Part shown: piece by piece, positions 61,389 to 64,000 of the stretch
Layout: each line of letters starts with the position of its first letter
How positions within the stretch are numbered: position 1 is the first letter of the stretch
Assembly: GCF_963678635.1 (NCBI RefSeq)
Contig: NC_087064.1
Location: 16,481,802-16,545,801, forward strand
Source of the DNA: Symsagittifera roscoffensis
Taxonomy: Eukaryota > Xenacoelomorpha > Acoela > Convolutidae
Direction of reading: 5' to 3'
DNA length: 64,000 nucleotides
Made by a program: the position numbers and the translations under genes
The notes under the pieces: model-generated
Seen by the model: only the letters and a program-made list of their open reading frames with translations
What the model was told of the DNA's origin: nothing
Databases searched by the model: none

Positions 61389-61993
61389 TACACCTAAGTT
61401 GAACTTGGCATTTACGATGAAACAGTTAAGTCCATGATTATTCTGTCTCAGGTAGAAAAAAGTCAACCAAAACGGTCAGAACCTATATTGTGTATAGATA
61501 TAATGATAACCAAATCAGATCGACAAGATAACCTAGACGATAGAAGATACTGACTTAGATTGAGAAAACATATAGCACTGAATAGTGATCGTTGGTTTCC
61601 CGGAGGATCAGAATTCTAGATGTACTAGAGAGCACGAACATAGATTATACTGAAGAGAAAACCTGCGAGATAGATTGCGGAATTTTAAATTGAATTGTTG
61701 CTAGCATTAACACTTTTGTAGAAGGCTTTCTGTATACTGTAGTTTTTCATTTCAAACTACTCCAGCTAGTTTCGTTTAAATGACCTGTAAGAGCACCACC
61801 AAGAACACAGCAGCAAAACACAATCAAGAGTTTTGCAACTAAAGTTTACCCAAAATTTAACCCTTTCGGGATTGTGGATAGCACTGAGCTCTGTGTGGTG
61901 CCCTGCTATAGCAAAATATAAAACTAAAACTTTTTGCCATGAATGTGATTAAATTAGGATACGTCTCCAATAGGACAAGACCCTGAAGTCTAC
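61389..61993 (+). repeat. 3' LTR of the decayed Gypsy element
   Basis: Colinear with 52602-53190. A short direct repeat, TTACACCTAAGT, occurs at 61367 and again at 61389, so the true LTR start may be either. Ends are estimated from where similarity fades. Confidence 0.65.
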
Positions 61994-63780
61994 GCTCTCA
62001 AAAAACTCAAACATTGCGTCCATAGAGCATTTTACGCTACGTTTGAATCATAGGCTTCTGCTTTAATCAGCAGCAAGTTTTCGAAAACAAGGCACAAAAC
62101 CAACTTAAATTCAAAGCATGATTTCAATTTTACTAATTCTTTAAGAAGCTGTTAAAAAATTCTCCCCCTGACACAAAAAAAACTTCATTTTTATATCAAT
62201 TAAATCATCACAGGTGAAATATCTTTTCAAATTCAAGCGCAAGACAACAATACTTTTCGAATGATGAAGAAAACATTTTGTCAAAAATTGCCAGCTAGGG
62301 CAAAAAATTTCAAATTTTAAGCAATCTTAGGATCGGTATATCAGTTACCGATCAATTGTTTTTATTTTGACTTTAAAAGAAAGTGAAGAACATGTAAGCG
62401 TGGGTTAATTTTTTTTAAATTCAGATCGATTTTACAAAAGTTGACAGCGCAGATTCCGTCAAAAAAGGCTAGTTAAAAATAGCTAGTTAAAAAATTTAAA
62501 TACGCCTGAAGAAAAAAAAAACCACCCCGGCCCAAGTATGCCGTTACTCTCGTTGCAAAAATCGGAATTTATAAAAAATGTTACGGCAAGGGGAAAGGGG
62601 AAACAAAACATTCCAGCGTCATGGGTTTGACTTTTGGGCTATTGATTATCAGTTGCATGGAAATTGTAAGTGTATGTTATTTTTTCTCATCAAAAAAATT
62701 AGTCTGATTTATGTATTGGTTGATTATAAAATATAGCTTAAATTTTGCAGTTATTTCATCGGCGTAAGCCGATTCTTGATCATGTAGCCTAGTGATCTAG
62801 CAATAACAAAACAATTAACGATAAATCTAAATTTTAAAAGTTCTAAATTATAGGCTTGTGATTAGTAAGCGTTATCAAATTGAGTATAGACTTTTTTGGG
62901 TTAACAACTAATTTAACAAATTAGCTGAATTTTTTATGATGCTGCTATACTGCTGACATAATCAATTTCACGAAAATTCACTTTTAACTAGTTGGTACCA
63001 GTTACTACAGGCACATGCTCTTTCTAGATCTCGAACCATTTTTCGTATAACTGTAGAATTTCGAAATTAATTTTCTATTGGTAATTTTTCGGCTTCTAAG
63101 TTATGTAGTCTACTTTGCATAGGCTACTAAGATAAATATACACACATATATAAATATACACTAGGGCATCTCTGAAAAACTTTAAAAATTTTGAACACAA
63201 AAAAGGCTTTTTTGTTTTTCAATGTTTTCTTCTTTCACCATTTTCAATTGTAACATCCTTCCAAGTTCCGTTTGCTAATTCTTTACCGTCATGCTGCACT
63301 CAACCTATAATTGTTTTCTCGCTAGTGGTGCGAAGCTCAGCTTTGCCTCTGTATTGAAAGTCTCTCTGTAGTCTGCAAATTGAACAGTTTCGATTTTTAC
63401 TCTTGCTATCAGCAAGGGTTTCGCAATCTGTGTTTGGACTTTTTTCCCGTAGATATATTTGTTCACAGAATAGTCCAAATTAGAGGTAAGAAATTTAGGT
63501 TAAAGAAATTTTTGCAGGTTTTTTGTTTTTCTGCCGTGCTTTGTTGGCTTAGTTGTCACATCGTTTTTCCACTTCGTTTCAATTGTTACTTAATGCTAAG
63601 CTCTGTTTCTCAATTTTTTAGTGTCTTGGTCAATCATCATATAATTGTTCTACCGCAAGTGAAGCGAAGCCCAGCTTCGCCAAAAAAAACCCAGCTGTTA
63701 ACGCCACCGTTTTTCGTTTAAAGAATCTGAACCTCGTAAAATGCAAACCTCCACAATTTAAAATGTACTATTTTTGCATT
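61994..63780. other. Intergenic DNA with partial R5 repeat
   Basis: 62205-62580 resembles R5 (CACAGGTGAAATATC, GAAAAAAAAACCACCCCGG, GCCGTTACTCTCGTTGC). Near 63328 and 63660 are palindromic GCGAAGCTCAGCTTTGCC and GCGAAGCCCAGCTTCGCC motifs. No exon is supported. Confidence 0.4.
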
Positions 63781-63811
63781 TAGATAAACCTCGAGTCCCA
63801 AAAAGACCAGG

Positions 63812-64000
63812 ATGAGTCTATTCGGAACTCCAAACCAGTGCCTGTTGTCCTCCTATCTACCTCAATTCAACCCAAGTGTCATCACTTACTCAGTTCCCCT
63901 TGGAAACAACATCCACTTGCCTCTGCCAATATTCTTTTTGACACAACCCCACGTCATACTTAACAACAACTCAACCGGGTCTGAACTGCAACAACTAATC
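63812..64000 (+). CDS. Possible start or exon of an unidentified gene, cut by window end
   Basis: From ATG at 63812 the frame stays open for 63 codons to the last base (begins MSLFGTPNQCLLSSYLP). The composition is richer in C and lacks the T-runs of its surroundings, like the cyclase exons. A competing reading follows a splice acceptor TTTGCATTTAG ending at 63783 (INLESQKDQDESIRNSK...) and stops near 63963. Neither product is recognised, and only one can be right. Confidence 0.35.
   Translation, partial: MSLFGTPNQCLLSSYLPQFNPSVITYSVPLGNNIHLPLPIFFLTQPHVILNNNSTGSELQQLI

Larger units (their letters stand above)
52602..61993 (+). mobile_element. Decayed Ty3/Gypsy LTR retrotransposon
   Basis: Two diverged LTRs of about 0.6 kb (52602-53190, 61389-61993) enclose a broken coding region. 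Recognisable in order on the plus strand are remnants of protease (54635-54690), reverse transcriptase (54876-54950, 55253-55370), RT thumb/tether (55414-55755) and RNase H (55781-55822), all in different frames or interrupted. The rest (55.8-61.3 kb) has only short frames with no confident integrase. It is clearly older than the element at 5132. Whether it carried an extra 3' gene cannot be told. It is not a close relative of the intact element: its RT/RNase H motifs differ. Confidence 0.75.

Overview
The window is animal nuclear DNA, probably from an AT-rich, repeat-rich invertebrate. It has GT-AG introns, a spliced receptor-type guanylyl cyclase, LTR retrotransposons and many dispersed repeats, and no bacterial gene organisation. 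The species cannot be fixed from the sequence.

Layout. (1) 4190-21822 (+) holds the 3' five exons of a receptor guanylyl cyclase: end of the kinase-homology domain, dimerisation coiled coil, cyclase catalytic domain and Ser-rich tail. (2) Its first intron in the window is filled by an 8.3 kb Ty3/Gypsy-type LTR element (5132-13455). The element is intact in its reading frames and has two apparently identical 316-bp terminal repeats. Gag and Pol overlap in -1 phase through an A_AAA_AAC slippery heptamer that abuts the gag stop. Pol has protease, RT, RNase H and integrase, then a Pro/Ala linker, a basic region and, at the extreme C-terminus, a macrodomain-like (ADP-ribose-binding, TARG1/OARD1-type) segment. 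This last is the most unusual object in the window. (3) 14.3-30 kb is intron and intergenic DNA with an exact 1,078-bp tandem duplication, SINE-like elements, a 360-bp fold-back element and tRNA-like repeats. (4) 30942-36389 is a higher-order tandem array of alternating long (~0.79 kb) and short (~0.49 kb) units. (5) 38631-42364 holds two N-acetylneuraminate-lyase-like genes in divergent inverted orientation. They share a 357-bp nearly identical central tract although their ends have diverged, the signature of gene conversion. (6) 42.4-50.6 kb is packed with a MITE-like family, and with two related fold-back elements that share a GC-rich core but have different short-repeat arms. One has a 9-bp target duplication; the other contains a second fold-back nested in its core. 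(7) 52602-61993 is an old, heavily decayed second Gypsy element with diverged LTRs. (8) The last ~190 bp may be the start of another gene.

The host genes are not obviously linked in function. The main biology is mobile: one young Gypsy element that appears to have captured an ADP-ribosylation-related domain, one dead relative, modular fold-back elements, and recombination between inverted paralogues. All positions come from reading the sequence by eye; repeat edges are good to a few bases where an exact match ends and to tens of bases elsewhere.
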